Positions 33,558 through 42,670 of a DNA stretch of 64,000 bases are shown here, piece after piece (the first letter of the stretch is position 1; every line of letters starts with the position of its first letter). The translations under genes and the position numbers were made by a program. The notes below the pieces were generated by a model. The model saw only the letters and a program-made list of their open reading frames with translations. It had not been told where the DNA came from and ran no database searches. The DNA lies in assembly GCA_048594975.1 (NCBI GenBank), contig JBMDXQ010000042.1, positions 124,001-188,000 of the forward strand, written 5' to 3'. This stretch comes from JBMDXB01 sp048594975. GTDB taxonomy: Bacteria; Acidobacteriota; Vicinamibacteria; Vicinamibacterales; 2-12-FULL-66-21.

Positions 33558-35993
33558 ATGCTGCGCTGGCTCACTCCCCTGCGGCAGGACGTGGTCGTCG
33601 GCGTACGCCACCTCGCGAAGAACCCGGCGTTCACCGTGGTCGCGGTGCTCTCGCTCGCCCTCGGGATCATGTCCACGACCGCGATCTACAGCGTCGTGCA
33701 CGCGGTGATCCTCGACCCGTTTCCCTACCGCGACGTCGACAGCCTGATGAGCGTCCGCGTCTGGGATCCGAGCGGCCGCGGCGGCCGCACCAACTACACC
33801 ATCGACCAGTTCCTCGAGATCGCCGAACGCAACACGATCTTCGAGGGCGTCATCACGTCGACGTGGAGCGACGTGCTCTGGACCGGCAGCGGCGACCCAC
33901 AGCGCCTGCGCGGCAACCACGGCACCATGAACACCTTCGAGGTGATGGGCGTGCCGCCGCTTCTGGGGCGGACGACGACCGCCGACGATGCGCGGCCCGG
34001 CGCGCCGCCGGTCGTCGTGCTCGGCTACCGCTTCTGGCAGCGGCAGTTCGGCGGCGATCCGGGCGTGCTGGGACGGCAGCTGGTGCTGAACGGCGTCACC
34101 CGGACGGTGATCGGCGTCATGCCGAAGCGGTTCATGTGGCGCGGCGCGGACGTGTACCTGCCGCACGTGTTCCGCCGCGGCACGATCGAGGAAGGGGTCA
34201 CCAGCGCGCACCTGCTCGGGCGCCTGAAGGCGGGCGTGACCGCGGTGCAGGCGGAGGCGGACCTGCGGCCGATCATCGAGGATCTCAAGCAACGCCAGCC
34301 TGCGCAGTTCCCGGACCGCTGGCGCGTCGGTCTGCTGTCGTTCAAGGAAACGTTCCCGAGCAGCATCCGGCGCGACATCTGGATCTTGTTCGGCGCGGTC
34401 GCGCTGCTGCTGCTCATCGCGTGTGCGAACGTCTCCAACCTGCTCCTCTCGAAGGCGACGGCCCGCCAGAAGGAAATCGCCGTCCGCACCGCGCTCGGCG
34501 CCAGCCGCGGGCGGGTGGTGCGGCAGTTGCTCACCGAGAGCCTGCTCCTGGCCGGCGTCGGGTGCGCGGTGGGCGTCGCGCTCGCCTACGCCGGCCTGCG
34601 CGCGATCCTGACGATCGTCCCGCCCGACACGATCCCGGACGAGTCCGAGATCGCGATCAACCTGCCGGTGCTGGCGTTCACGGTGGCGGTGTCCGCGCTG
34701 ACCGCGGTGCTGTTCGGACTGGCGCCGGCGCTGCACGCCGCGCGCCGCGATGTCGCCAACCCGCTGCGCGAAAGCGGACGGGGCCTGTCGGGCGGCGGCG
34801 TGCGCCAGGCGCTGCTGCGCAACGGCCTCGTCGTCGTCGAGGTGGCGCTGTCGCTCGTGCTGCTCGCCGGCGCGGGCCTGATGATCCGCACCGTGATTGC
34901 GCTCGGCAACGTGGAAATCGGGCTCCGGCCGGATCGGCTGCTGACGTTGCGCGTGCCACTCGCGCAGGCCCGCTACCCGGATGCGCAGGCGCGCGCACGG
35001 TTCTTCGACGATCTCGAGACGCGTGTGGCGGCGCTGCCCGGCGTGGCCGCCGTCGGCCTGAACACCAGCGTGCACCCGATGGGAAACTTCGCCGTGCCGA
35101 TCGAGATCGACGCGGTGCCCGGCCAGAACGCCCGTCCGGTGCTGGTCCACCAGGTGAACGCCGGCTACACCGCCGCGCTCGGCATCGCCGTCGTCCGCGG
35201 CCGGCCGCTGAACCTCGACGACGTCCGCGATCGGCGGCAGGTGGCGCTGGTGAACGAAGCACTGGTCCGGTCGCGCCTCGACGGCCGGGAACCGCTCGCA
35301 TTGCGCGTCCGCATTCCCCGGATGAAACAGCCGCCGATCGGACTGCCGGATCCGTCGTTCGAGGTCGTCGGCGTCGTGAAGGACACGATCAACGAGGGAC
35401 TGGACGAGGACGTCGCGCCGGAGCTCTACGTTCCGTACACCCTCGCGGGCATGTCGGACCGGCTCGCCGTCGCGACAAGCGTCGATCCCGACAGCCTGGC
35501 GCGCAGCGTCGCCGAGCGGGTCTACGCGATCGATCGCGACCAGCCGGTGATGCAGATGCGAACGCTCGAGGCGGTGATGCACGACGGCATCTTCGCCGGG
35601 CCGCGCTTCAACCTGGTGCTGTTCGGCGTCTTCGCCGCGCTCGGCCTCGCCCTCGCGGTCGTGGGTGTGTACGGCGTGGTGTCCGCCGGGGTCGAGCAGC
35701 AGCGCCACGAACTGGGCGTGCGCATCGCGCTCGGCGCCGACACCGGCCGCATCACCGCGATGGTGGTCGGCCGCGGCGCACGCCTCCTGCTCGTGGGGAC
35801 GGCCATGGGGCTGGTCGCGGCGCTTTTCGCGACCCGGGTGATGGCGGGGCAGATCTGGAACGTGTCGACGTTCGACCCGGTGTCCTTCGCGGCCGTGTCC
35901 GTGCTGCTGTTCGTCGCGGGACTGCAGGCCTGCTACTGGCCGGCCCGGCGCGCCGCGCGCGTGGACCCGATCGTCGCCTTGAGGCAGGAGTGA
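33558..35993 (+). CDS. ADOP-type MacB/FtsX duplicated permease without prefix
   Basis: An 811-residue relative of the preceding permease, lacking the 75-residue prefix and starting directly at the first permease unit (VVGVRHLAKNPAFTVVAVLSLALGI). Both FtsX segments are present (LLLLIACANVSNLLLSKATARQKEIAVRTALGA and VVGVYGVVSAGVEQQRHELGVRIALGA), and it ends in the family's VDPIVALRQE. It lies 119 bases behind the first permease and may share its transcript. The two are diverged paralogues, not recent copies. No ATP-binding partner in the window. Confidence 0.92.
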   Translation: MLRWLTPLRQDVVVGVRHLAKNPAFTVVAVLSLALGIMSTTAIYSVVHAVILDPFPYRDVDSLMSVRVWDPSGRGGRTNYTIDQFLEIAERNTIFEGVITSTWSDVLWTGSGDPQRLRGNHGTMNTFEVMGVPPLLGRTTTADDARPGAPPVVVLGYRFWQRQFGGDPGVLGRQLVLNGVTRTVIGVMPKRFMWRGADVYLPHVFRRGTIEEGVTSAHLLGRLKAGVTAVQAEADLRPIIEDLKQRQPAQFPDRWRVGLLSFKETFPSSIRRDIWILFGAVALLLLIACANVSNLLLSKATARQKEIAVRTALGASRGRVVRQLLTESLLLAGVGCAVGVALAYAGLRAILTIVPPDTIPDESEIAINLPVLAFTVAVSALTAVLFGLAPALHAARRDVANPLRESGRGLSGGGVRQALLRNGLVVVEVALSLVLLAGAGLMIRTVIALGNVEIGLRPDRLLTLRVPLAQARYPDAQARARFFDDLETRVAALPGVAAVGLNTSVHPMGNFAVPIEIDAVPGQNARPVLVHQVNAGYTAALGIAVVRGRPLNLDDVRDRRQVALVNEALVRSRLDGREPLALRVRIPRMKQPPIGLPDPSFEVVGVVKDTINEGLDEDVAPELYVPYTLAGMSDRLAVATSVDPDSLARSVAERVYAIDRDQPVMQMRTLEAVMHDGIFAGPRFNLVLFGVFAALGLALAVVGVYGVVSAGVEQQRHELGVRIALGADTGRITAMVVGRGARLLLVGTAMGLVAALFATRVMAGQIWNVSTFDPVSFAAVSVLLFVAGLQACYWPARRAARVDPIVALRQE

Positions 35994-36110
35994 ATCGTCG
36001 CCCGCTGCAACCACCGTGATGCGGGAGTCGTTCACATGGTTCACGGCCTGGCGACCGCGTGATGCGCCGCCATCCGGCCCGCATGGTCGGCTGGCGATTC
36101 CAGTCAGGCC

Positions 36111-37535
36111 TCATGTCGCCAGCCGCTGGACCAGACGGCGCAGATCCTCGTACCGATCGAGCGCGCCGCTCCGGTCGAACCGCACCAGGCCGATCGGCGC
36201 GCACCGATGCTCGACCCCGTGCGGCGGTCGCGCCGCAGGGACGGGCCTCCCGTTCCGGGACACGATCTCGCCCGCATCGTCGCGCTCCACGGGCCAGAGC
36301 ACATCGGCGATCGCGGTGCGAGCGGGAATCAGCCAGTAGTCGCCTGCGCGATACATCCGGCCGCCGCCGAACTGGATCGCGATGCCGTCTTCGAGCGCAA
36401 TCCAGGCCCCCGCATCCTCTCCCGCCCGTTCGGTCAGGAGGATCCCGCCGTCTACCGCGTCCGCTGAGTCCGCGCCATGTTCCCACCGGCGCAGCAGCGG
36501 ATGGTAGCGACGATCCGCATCGCCAAGCTGGGGCGGTTCTTCGCGGTTCCTCTGGCCGAGCGTGACGGTGCGAGCGACCGGGTCGACGCTTTCGACCTGC
36601 CACAGCGCGTCCGGCCTGCCGATCACGCGGTCGTCCACGACCTCCACCCAGTCCCGCGCGCGAACCGTGAGCCGATCGTCGGCGCCCGGGCCTGTAACCT
36701 GCACGACGTTCTTCGATAACGAGCGGATCGGCAGCGCGACCGAGGCGTTCGCGGGCGACCACTTGAACGTGGCAGCGCCGGCGGCATTGCCAGCCGGGTT
36801 CCCCTGCCTGTCTCGCCTGCCGTCCCACGCAGCGCCGCCGCGATGGACCTCGACGCGATAGAGTCGGTTCTCTGCCCCCGTGTAACGCGGCTCCGGCGCG
36901 AGACGTCCCGCGCGGCACCGCATCGTGACGGCGCTCAGCAGCGGCCGGTTGTCGGTAATGAACCGCTCGGCCTCCGTCCGCCCTGCCTCCGCCGTGTCCG
37001 CCGCCGCAGTCGGCGCCCATTCCACGGCGCGTACTCGCCAGACAACCTGGGCACGCGTGGAGGTGTCGGGGCCGCCGAGCGCCACTTCGCGAATCCCTTC
37101 GTCCTCAAGTGGCGTGATGTGACGTTCCCACGCGTCGAGGTAGACGAGGTAGCTGCTGGCTTCGAGCGCGACCACGTCGGGATCGGTGGACGATGACGCG
37201 CTGCGCGGGTACTGCAGGGAGAAGCGGCGCCACCGGTCGTTCGAGCAGCGCACGCCGCCGACGTAGTAGTTCCCCGGTGCAATCCAGAAGTCGAAAGGCG
37301 CCGCTCCGCCGGCAGTGCCGTGGTGGCTCTCCTCGAGCTTGAAACCGTCGTCGAAGCCTGCGTGCGGCCCCACGAGATCGACGACCAGGGTGCGCAGCTG
37401 ATGCAGCAGGATGGACGTCTGCTCGTTCCAGTCGGCATCCAGCGTGACGCGCCCTTGCTGCATGAGCACGCGCACGTACGCGTTGGCGGGATCGAAGGTG
37501 TCGCGGGTGACGTCGGCCCTGAACTCGCCGTGCAT
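36111..37535 (-). CDS. DUF6519-like protein
   Basis: A 474-residue soluble protein. The start RDTFDPANAYVRVLMQQGRVTLDADWNEQTSILLHQLRTL is highly characteristic of DUF6519, and GNYYVGGVRC with SYLVYLDAWERHITPLEDE supports it. The C-terminal half is rich in beta-strand patterns (TFKWSPANASVALPI, WIALEDGIAIQFGGG). The family occurs in scattered gene clusters and its biochemical role is not known to me. Start chosen at MHGEF because AGGAGG lies 4 bases upstream; the long frame beyond it is spurious. No structural phage or injection-system gene is adjacent. Confidence 0.7.
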   Translation of the reverse strand: MHGEFRADVTRDTFDPANAYVRVLMQQGRVTLDADWNEQTSILLHQLRTLVVDLVGPHAGFDDGFKLEESHHGTAGGAAPFDFWIAPGNYYVGGVRCSNDRWRRFSLQYPRSASSSTDPDVVALEASSYLVYLDAWERHITPLEDEGIREVALGGPDTSTRAQVVWRVRAVEWAPTAAADTAEAGRTEAERFITDNRPLLSAVTMRCRAGRLAPEPRYTGAENRLYRVEVHRGGAAWDGRRDRQGNPAGNAAGAATFKWSPANASVALPIRSLSKNVVQVTGPGADDRLTVRARDWVEVVDDRVIGRPDALWQVESVDPVARTVTLGQRNREEPPQLGDADRRYHPLLRRWEHGADSADAVDGGILLTERAGEDAGAWIALEDGIAIQFGGGRMYRAGDYWLIPARTAIADVLWPVERDDAGEIVSRNGRPVPAARPPHGVEHRCAPIGLVRFDRSGALDRYEDLRRLVQRLAT

Positions 37536-37755
37536 CGGTCCTCCTGTGCAGCGAACCCCGGTATCGGACCCGACTGCGTGTAGATGTCGAGGGCCCGCGG
37601 TCCAATAGCGACGCCACCCGACAGCGGCGTCAGGCCGGGGTGGCTCACGCCTCACTGCCGACCGTGGGCGCCGGGGTGCCCGCGTGTTCGCGTTCCATCG
37701 AACGGGAATCGGGCGGGACGCCGCTCGACCGGCCCGCCAGGGCAACCGCGGGAGA

Positions 37756-38457
37756 TCAGCGTGGCTTGAAGATCGCGAAGAACTGGTGCTCGAGGAACCG
37801 GCGCGTCTCGACGTGCGTCCACCCGTGCGCGGAGATCTCGGCGATCACGCCGTCGACGTCGAGGCGCAGGTGCTTCATCGCGTCGATGCCCCAGCGGTCG
37901 AATTCCGGGTTCTGCCGCCGGTACCAGTCGACGATCACCAGCCGCCCGCCCGGCTTGGTGTCGGCGTGCATCACCTCGAGCATCTGCCTCGGCCACTCGA
38001 AGTGGTGGTAGGCGTCCAGGACGAAGGTCACGTCGCAGAGCCCGTCAGGCAGGTTGGTGTCGGTGTAGGTGCCGTGGACGATTTCGACGTTGCGCAGGCC
38101 CTGCGTCTCCTTCTTCTGCCGCAGGACGTCGAGGAACTCGGCCTGCGGATCCTCCGCGTACACCTTCCCTGCCGTGCCCACCGCCTTCGACAGGAACGGC
38201 GTGAAATACCCCGATCCCGCGCCGATTTCGCAGACGGTGCTTCCGGGCCGGAGGCCGAGATGACTGATGACCGCGTCGGGCTTCTGGAACTTTTCGCGAC
38301 CCTCCCCTTCGAAGATCTTGATCGACGCCGCGCGCCCGTCCGCCGTCGCGTAGCGATCGTTGATGCCCGGGGCCACGCTGGCCTGCTGGCCGCTGACGCG
38401 GCTGCAGACGCCCAGCAGGAGCAGGCACGCTGTCGAGCACAGGAGTCTTCGCTTCAT
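37756..38457 (-). CDS. Class I SAM methyltransferase with an apparent signal peptide
   Basis: A 233-residue protein. Residues 1-21 form a good signal peptide (KRR, then a leucine-rich core, SRVSG before the cut). The rest is a Rossmann methyltransferase: VCEIGAGSGYFTPFLSKAVG is motif I, VYAEDPQAEFLDVL motif II, VTFVLDAYHHFEWP motif IV, GGRLVIVDWYRR motif V. An exported methyltransferase is unusual because S-adenosylmethionine is cytosolic. Either it is a moonlighting or inactive envelope protein, or translation starts inside. The first start with a signal, MKRRLL, was chosen over a longer frame upstream. Confidence 0.78.
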   Translation of the reverse strand: MKRRLLCSTACLLLLGVCSRVSGQQASVAPGINDRYATADGRAASIKIFEGEGREKFQKPDAVISHLGLRPGSTVCEIGAGSGYFTPFLSKAVGTAGKVYAEDPQAEFLDVLRQKKETQGLRNVEIVHGTYTDTNLPDGLCDVTFVLDAYHHFEWPRQMLEVMHADTKPGGRLVIVDWYRRQNPEFDRWGIDAMKHLRLDVDGVIAEISAHGWTHVETRRFLEHQFFAIFKPR

Positions 38458-38597
38458 CGGAGCCGTCCAGGGCAAGGCGACCGTGACCGCGGGCAGCAAC
38501 GGCGCGCGCCATTCTAACCGCAACCCGCAGTTCCGTGCAGTGGACAGCCCAGCCGCGCCCGCGCAGGCCCACGGCAGGCCCGCCGCCGCCCGCGCCC

Positions 38598-39623
38598 CTA
38601 CTCTCGGCTCGACGGTTTGGCTTCCTGTGCGAACTGCCGGTACAGCTCCGCGAGCTTCGTTAGTGAGTATCCGGGGTGAACGACCACACGATAGCGGAAG
38701 CGGACGCGCTGCCCCGGTTCCATCGCCAGGCTACCGTCCTGCGTCTTGTCGTTGAGGAAGTCGCTCACGCCGAACGGGTTGATCGAGTGCAGCCCGTAGC
38801 CGCGCGAGTGCCAGTAGGTCGGGTGGCGCGGGTTGGAGGGATGGTCCATCATGACGACCCCGACCCTCCCGCCGTCGACCTGGCCGGAATAATCCACCCA
38901 CTCGGACCGCTTGCCCCAGACGTTCGCCTCGCCCTCGCCGCCCTGTGCGTTCATCAGCTTCCCCGTTCGCGGCGGTCCGCCGGCTTTCGCCCGCGCCGAT
39001 GCTTCCTCGAGCACCGTGGCCATGCGCATGGCGAACGTGCCTTCCTTCGTGTCGCGGAAGACGGCCCGCTCGATCGCCTCGAAATCGAAATCGAAGTCGA
39101 TGATGCGCAGCTCGGGATGCGAGTAGAAGGTCATGCGCCGCGTTTCGGTCAGCAGCGGCGCGCCGTCCGGCTTCAGCCAGGTCAACACCACGTCGATCGA
39201 GCCGGACTCCTTGCCGCCCGCAATCGCGCTCACGCCTCTCAACACGATCCGACCAAGGGTGGCTGCCGTCTTCGACGGCTTGCTCGGAACGTTCTCGACC
39301 GCCCAGTAGTTGAACCCGTTCACGTCCCCGTGTCCGTAGAACAGTCCTGCGTGGTGGGGATGATCGGTCGTCTCGCCCGGCAGCTCGCCGGCGGGGAACG
39401 AGCGGTTCACGATCCTGCCCGACGCGGTGCGCAGCGGGTGCAGGTAGGGCCGGTTCAGGTCCTTGCCCGCCACGTGGAGGACGGTAAACGGCTCGCCGTC
39501 GATCTCGACGGCGATCTGCTCCGGCGTCCACGAAAAGGCGACCTGCGCGAGCGCCGGTGTTGCGAGACAGACCGCGAAGCCCAGCGCTGCGGCCGTTGGA
39601 ACGATCGATAACCGCCGTGACAT
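38598..39623 (-). CDS. Exported DUF6807 (PmoA-like) family protein
   Basis: A 341-residue protein with a signal peptide (cut after ATPALA). The mature part matches the family annotated as methane-oxygenase-PmoA-like, which is not related to methane oxidation: VAGKDLNRPYLHPLRTASGRIVNRSFP, ETTDHPHHAGLFYGHGDVNG and PRHPTYWHSRGYGLHSINPFG. The conserved histidines suggest a carbohydrate-active or lectin-like beta-sandwich. It is usually seen with Gfo/Idh oxidoreductases and DUF1080, as in this window. GGGAGGG lies just before ATG. Confidence 0.85.
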   Translation of the reverse strand: MSRRLSIVPTAAALGFAVCLATPALAQVAFSWTPEQIAVEIDGEPFTVLHVAGKDLNRPYLHPLRTASGRIVNRSFPAGELPGETTDHPHHAGLFYGHGDVNGFNYWAVENVPSKPSKTAATLGRIVLRGVSAIAGGKESGSIDVVLTWLKPDGAPLLTETRRMTFYSHPELRIIDFDFDFEAIERAVFRDTKEGTFAMRMATVLEEASARAKAGGPPRTGKLMNAQGGEGEANVWGKRSEWVDYSGQVDGGRVGVVMMDHPSNPRHPTYWHSRGYGLHSINPFGVSDFLNDKTQDGSLAMEPGQRVRFRYRVVVHPGYSLTKLAELYRQFAQEAKPSSRE

Positions 39624-39943
39624 GCCGCCCTCCCTGGAAACTGCGATGCTACCCGAACAGCCCGCGGCGGGTCACCGCATCCTTCGCCGCGGTACGGACG
39701 TCGAAAGCAGTTACGGGGCGCGTCGCGCGGGTCCGGCTGCCAGCGCCGGGCGGGACGCAGTCCCGATGGTACCCGCGTTGCTGCACTGGCATGCCCACGG
39801 TCGTCCGCCGGACACGACTCTCGCGGCCGGCGAGCCGTGCTCGTCGGCTCATCGGTTGCAGCCCGGCTGTGTGCGACAGCGGCCAGGTGCTCCGGACGCC
39901 CATCATCCGGCTACCATGACATGACATCAGCCAGGAGGATCCC
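39624..39943. other. Intergenic stretch with no recognised gene
   Basis: About 320 bases between divergent genes. A minus-strand open frame (39649-39945) ends with a slightly protein-like tail but has no ribosome-binding site or family resemblance. Upstream of the gene at 39944 there is AGGAGG and a TACCAT box at 39912-39917. Confidence 0.45.
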
Positions 39944-40882
39944 ATGCCCGTACGTCGTCAGCGGTTCGCTCCCGCCGCCGCGGTGATCGCGGCCGCCGTG
40001 CTCATGCCGGTCCCTGCGGGAACGTCGCCCTCTCCGTTCCCGTCGCTCATCGAGCTGCCCGCGGACTTCGGTCCGGAAGGCATCGCATCCGGCCGCGGCA
40101 CGACCTTCTATGTCGGATCGCTGGCCGCGACGACGCGCGGCCGGATCCTCGTCGGCGATCTGCGCACGGGCGAGCTCGCCGAGCTCGTTGCGCCCACGGA
40201 CGTTCCTGCGATTGGCATGAAGCACGACGCGCGCAGCCACCTGCTGTTCGTCGCGCGCGGCGGAAGCGGGACCGGCGCGGTCTACGACGCCGCCACCGGG
40301 GCCGAGATCGCGGTGTACGAGTTCCAGCCCGCGTCGCCGCCGGCGCCCGCGCCTGCGACGACGTTCATCAACGACGTCGTGGTGACGCGCGATGCGGCGT
40401 TCTTCACCGATTCCGCGGCGCCCTTCGTGTATCGTGTGGCGCTCGGTCCGCGCGGGGAGCCCGCGGCTGCCGCCACGAGCATACCGGTTCCGGCGCGTGG
40501 CAACGGCATCGCCGCGACGCCGTCGGGCGAGCACCTCGTCCTCGTCGATCCGAATGCCGGGCAGCTCTACCTGATGGATGCCGCCACGTCCGACGTGGCA
40601 CCGATCGATCTCGGCGGCGGGCAGGTACGCCCCGCCGACGGCCTGCTGCTGGACGGCACGACGTTGTATGTCGTACAGAACTTCATGAACCGGGTCGCCG
40701 TGGTGGAGTTGTCGCCGGACCACCTCTCCGGCACGATCGTCCGTTACATCACCGAGCCGTTCGCGTCGAACCCGCTGACGAAGGTGCCGACGACGATCGC
40801 AGAGTTCGGAGACGCGCTGTATGCCGTGACCGCCGGGTTTGCGCCCCCGTCGCCGGACTTCGTCGTACGGCTCGAGAAGTGA
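39944..40882 (+). CDS. Exported six-bladed beta-propeller (SMP-30/NHL-like) protein
   Basis: A 312-residue protein with a signal peptide (cut near PAGTS). The mature part is built of repeating propeller blades: PADFGPEGIASGRGTTFYVGSL, GIGMKHDARSHLLFVARG, NDVVVTRDAAFFTDSA, GNGIAATPSGEHLVLVD and ADGLLLDGTTLYVVQNFMNRVAVVEL. It resembles lactonase/NHL-type secreted propellers, often mis-annotated. Catalytic residues cannot be assigned, so enzyme activity is only possible. AGGAGG lies 7 bases before ATG. Convergent with the next gene. Confidence 0.75.
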   Translation: MPVRRQRFAPAAAVIAAAVLMPVPAGTSPSPFPSLIELPADFGPEGIASGRGTTFYVGSLAATTRGRILVGDLRTGELAELVAPTDVPAIGMKHDARSHLLFVARGGSGTGAVYDAATGAEIAVYEFQPASPPAPAPATTFINDVVVTRDAAFFTDSAAPFVYRVALGPRGEPAAAATSIPVPARGNGIAATPSGEHLVLVDPNAGQLYLMDAATSDVAPIDLGGGQVRPADGLLLDGTTLYVVQNFMNRVAVVELSPDHLSGTIVRYITEPFASNPLTKVPTTIAEFGDALYAVTAGFAPPSPDFVVRLEK

Positions 40883-40897
40883 CGGGCGGGTGCGCCG

Positions 40898-42526
40898 TCA
40901 ATGCGTCCGCCGGACCTCGAGCCGCGCGGGCGTCGTGACGGGCAGGCCGTCGATCAGGTCGGACCCGAGCAGCAGCTGCCTGGTGCCGGCGGCGTCGCGG
41001 ACCTCGTACAGGGCGTTCTCGTCGAGCGGCGACCACTCCGGCCACTCGTTGAGCCGCACGTAGTTGCGATCGAGGTTCATGACGCGCCGGTGCCGGGCGC
41101 GATCGAAGCGCAGCCGCCCCGACCACGGCGTCGCCGAATCGACGCTGACGTAGAGCACATCGCCGCTCCGGTCGGCGCCGAGCCGCACGCCTGGCCGCCA
41201 GTCTTCGACCCAGGTCCCGTGTGTCTTCCAGAGCGCGTAGACCAGCACCGTGCGCAGCCAGTTGCCGTCCGGATAGGCACCCTCGACCAGCCCGTCCTCT
41301 TTCTGGAACGCGAGCAGCCGCGGCATCTCGCTCTCGATCCAGTCGATGGCGTCGCGCACGGGCTCTCGGTTCACCAGGTACAGCGCGCTCTCGATCGTGT
41401 CGGCGTAGCCGTCCTGGCGGCCGCGCTCCCAGTCGAAGCCGCGGTACTTCGGCAGCGATCGCAGCACGCGCAGGACGCTGTCGCGGTACTTCGGCTCGCC
41501 CGTCACCATGTAAAAGGTGTACACCGCGCCGTAGATGTAGCCCCAGTTGTCGGAGATCCCCTTGTCGAGGGGCGCGAGATCCGAGCAGCGGATCTCGTTG
41601 TAGAACATGCCATCGCCGTTGCCCGAGGCGAGCACGCGGTCGAGCATGTTCGCCAGCACGGCTCGGTACGAGGCGGCGCGCGGCCGGCCGAGCGCGCTCT
41701 CCAGCGCGTGCAGCAGCACGAGGCCGACGATGACCTCGTTGCCATGGTCGCGCAGGCGCAGGCGATCCGGGCCCGCGTGGCGCTCGAAGTCCCACTCGTA
41801 GGCAGGCAGGCCGTGGCTGCCGGGGAGGATCTCCTCGAGGTAGGCGTCGCCGATGCGTTCCGCCCACTCGAGGAACCGGCGGTCGCCGGTCATCGCGGCC
41901 AGACGCACGAGCGTCTGCAGCAGGTCGCCGTTGATCTCCGCGCCGCGGTCAGGCAGCGGCCCGAAGCGCGAGGGAACCGCCGCGTGCGCCATCAGCGCCG
42001 CCGTCAGGTCGACCATGCGGTAGAACCACGGCGTGCGTCCCAGCAGCTCGGTGACGGGGACGAGACCGTCCTTCGCGTACTCGGCGGCGCCGAACACGTA
42101 GGACTCCCCGAGCGTGCCCGTCGACAGGTCCAGCGTCCGCGGCAGGCCGCGCGTGTCGTTGGTGAAGCGGATCTCGTTGCGCAACATGTCGCGCATCCGC
42201 CCGTCGAAGACGGCACGGTCGGTGAACCATGCGGTCGCGATCAGGTACGGATAGTTGTCCGCGCCGGAGTTGTGCGGGGTGTAGATCGAGGCGCCGCTGC
42301 GAAAGACCGGCAGGTAATCCGGCAGCAGCAGTGTCCGCGCGTCGGCGTGTTTCAGCCAGGCGTGCAGGACGCGACGGGCGCGGCCGAGGAGATCTTCGAC
42401 CTGGCGGCCATTGGCCTCTGCGCGGGCAAACACCGCTCCGTCAACCGCCGGCGGCTTGCCCTGCTCGGCAGACCACCCCCGCACCAGGACCGTCGTCGCC
42501 ACCGCCGCGACCAGGAGGCTCCGCAT
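40898..42526 (-). CDS. Exported six-hairpin (alpha/alpha toroid) protein, possible glycoside hydrolase
   Basis: A 542-residue protein with a signal peptide (1 to about 20). The body shows repeated helical hairpins of the (alpha/alpha)6 toroid type: EINGDLLQTLVRLAAMTGDRRFLEWAERIGDAYLEE, DHGNEVIVGLVLLHALESALG, WGYIYGAVYTFYMVTGEPKYRDSVLRVLRSL and YADTIESALYLVNREPVRDAIDWIESEM. A beta-rich C-terminal domain follows (about 430-542). The pattern is that of polysaccharide lyases and unsaturated-glycan hydrolases, but I cannot name a GH or PL family. Start chosen at the signal peptide, not at the earlier ATG at 42634. Confidence 0.62.
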   Translation of the reverse strand: MRSLLVAAVATTVLVRGWSAEQGKPPAVDGAVFARAEANGRQVEDLLGRARRVLHAWLKHADARTLLLPDYLPVFRSGASIYTPHNSGADNYPYLIATAWFTDRAVFDGRMRDMLRNEIRFTNDTRGLPRTLDLSTGTLGESYVFGAAEYAKDGLVPVTELLGRTPWFYRMVDLTAALMAHAAVPSRFGPLPDRGAEINGDLLQTLVRLAAMTGDRRFLEWAERIGDAYLEEILPGSHGLPAYEWDFERHAGPDRLRLRDHGNEVIVGLVLLHALESALGRPRAASYRAVLANMLDRVLASGNGDGMFYNEIRCSDLAPLDKGISDNWGYIYGAVYTFYMVTGEPKYRDSVLRVLRSLPKYRGFDWERGRQDGYADTIESALYLVNREPVRDAIDWIESEMPRLLAFQKEDGLVEGAYPDGNWLRTVLVYALWKTHGTWVEDWRPGVRLGADRSGDVLYVSVDSATPWSGRLRFDRARHRRVMNLDRNYVRLNEWPEWSPLDENALYEVRDAAGTRQLLLGSDLIDGLPVTTPARLEVRRTH

Positions 42527-42599
42527 CCTTCCTGCAGTGTATCGCCGACCGAACGAGCCGGCTTGCCGGGTCAGCGTAGCCGTCGCTTCCGCGCGACCG

Positions 42600-42627
42600 T
42601 TGACAATCGACCGCCGAGATCGATAAT
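42600..42627 (+). promoter_or_regulatory. Sigma-70-type promoter before the cytochrome c-like gene
   Basis: A perfect TTGACA (42600-42605), a 16-base spacer and GATAAT (42622-42627). Transcription would start near 42634, giving a leader of about 37 bases to ATG 42671. It is the best promoter match I found in the window. Confidence 0.7.
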
Positions 42628-42670
42628 TGGCCACTTCCCGCGCTTCCCGCGCGACAAGGGAACGACGCGC

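Noticed and set aside
33330..36044. Very long minus-strand open frames opposite the ADOP permeases, and similar ones at 2233-4458, 15858-18461 and 12514-14247
   Set aside because: They are the antisense shadow of well-supported genes in GC-rich DNA, are extremely arginine-rich and show no domain pattern.
36111..37535. Phage tail or contractile injection system component
   Set aside because: No sheath, tube, baseplate or ATPase gene lies nearby; the DUF6519 gene stands alone.
38598..39623. Methane monooxygenase subunit
   Set aside because: The family is labelled PmoA-like in databases, but the protein has a signal peptide, no membrane helices and no other methane-oxidation gene nearby.
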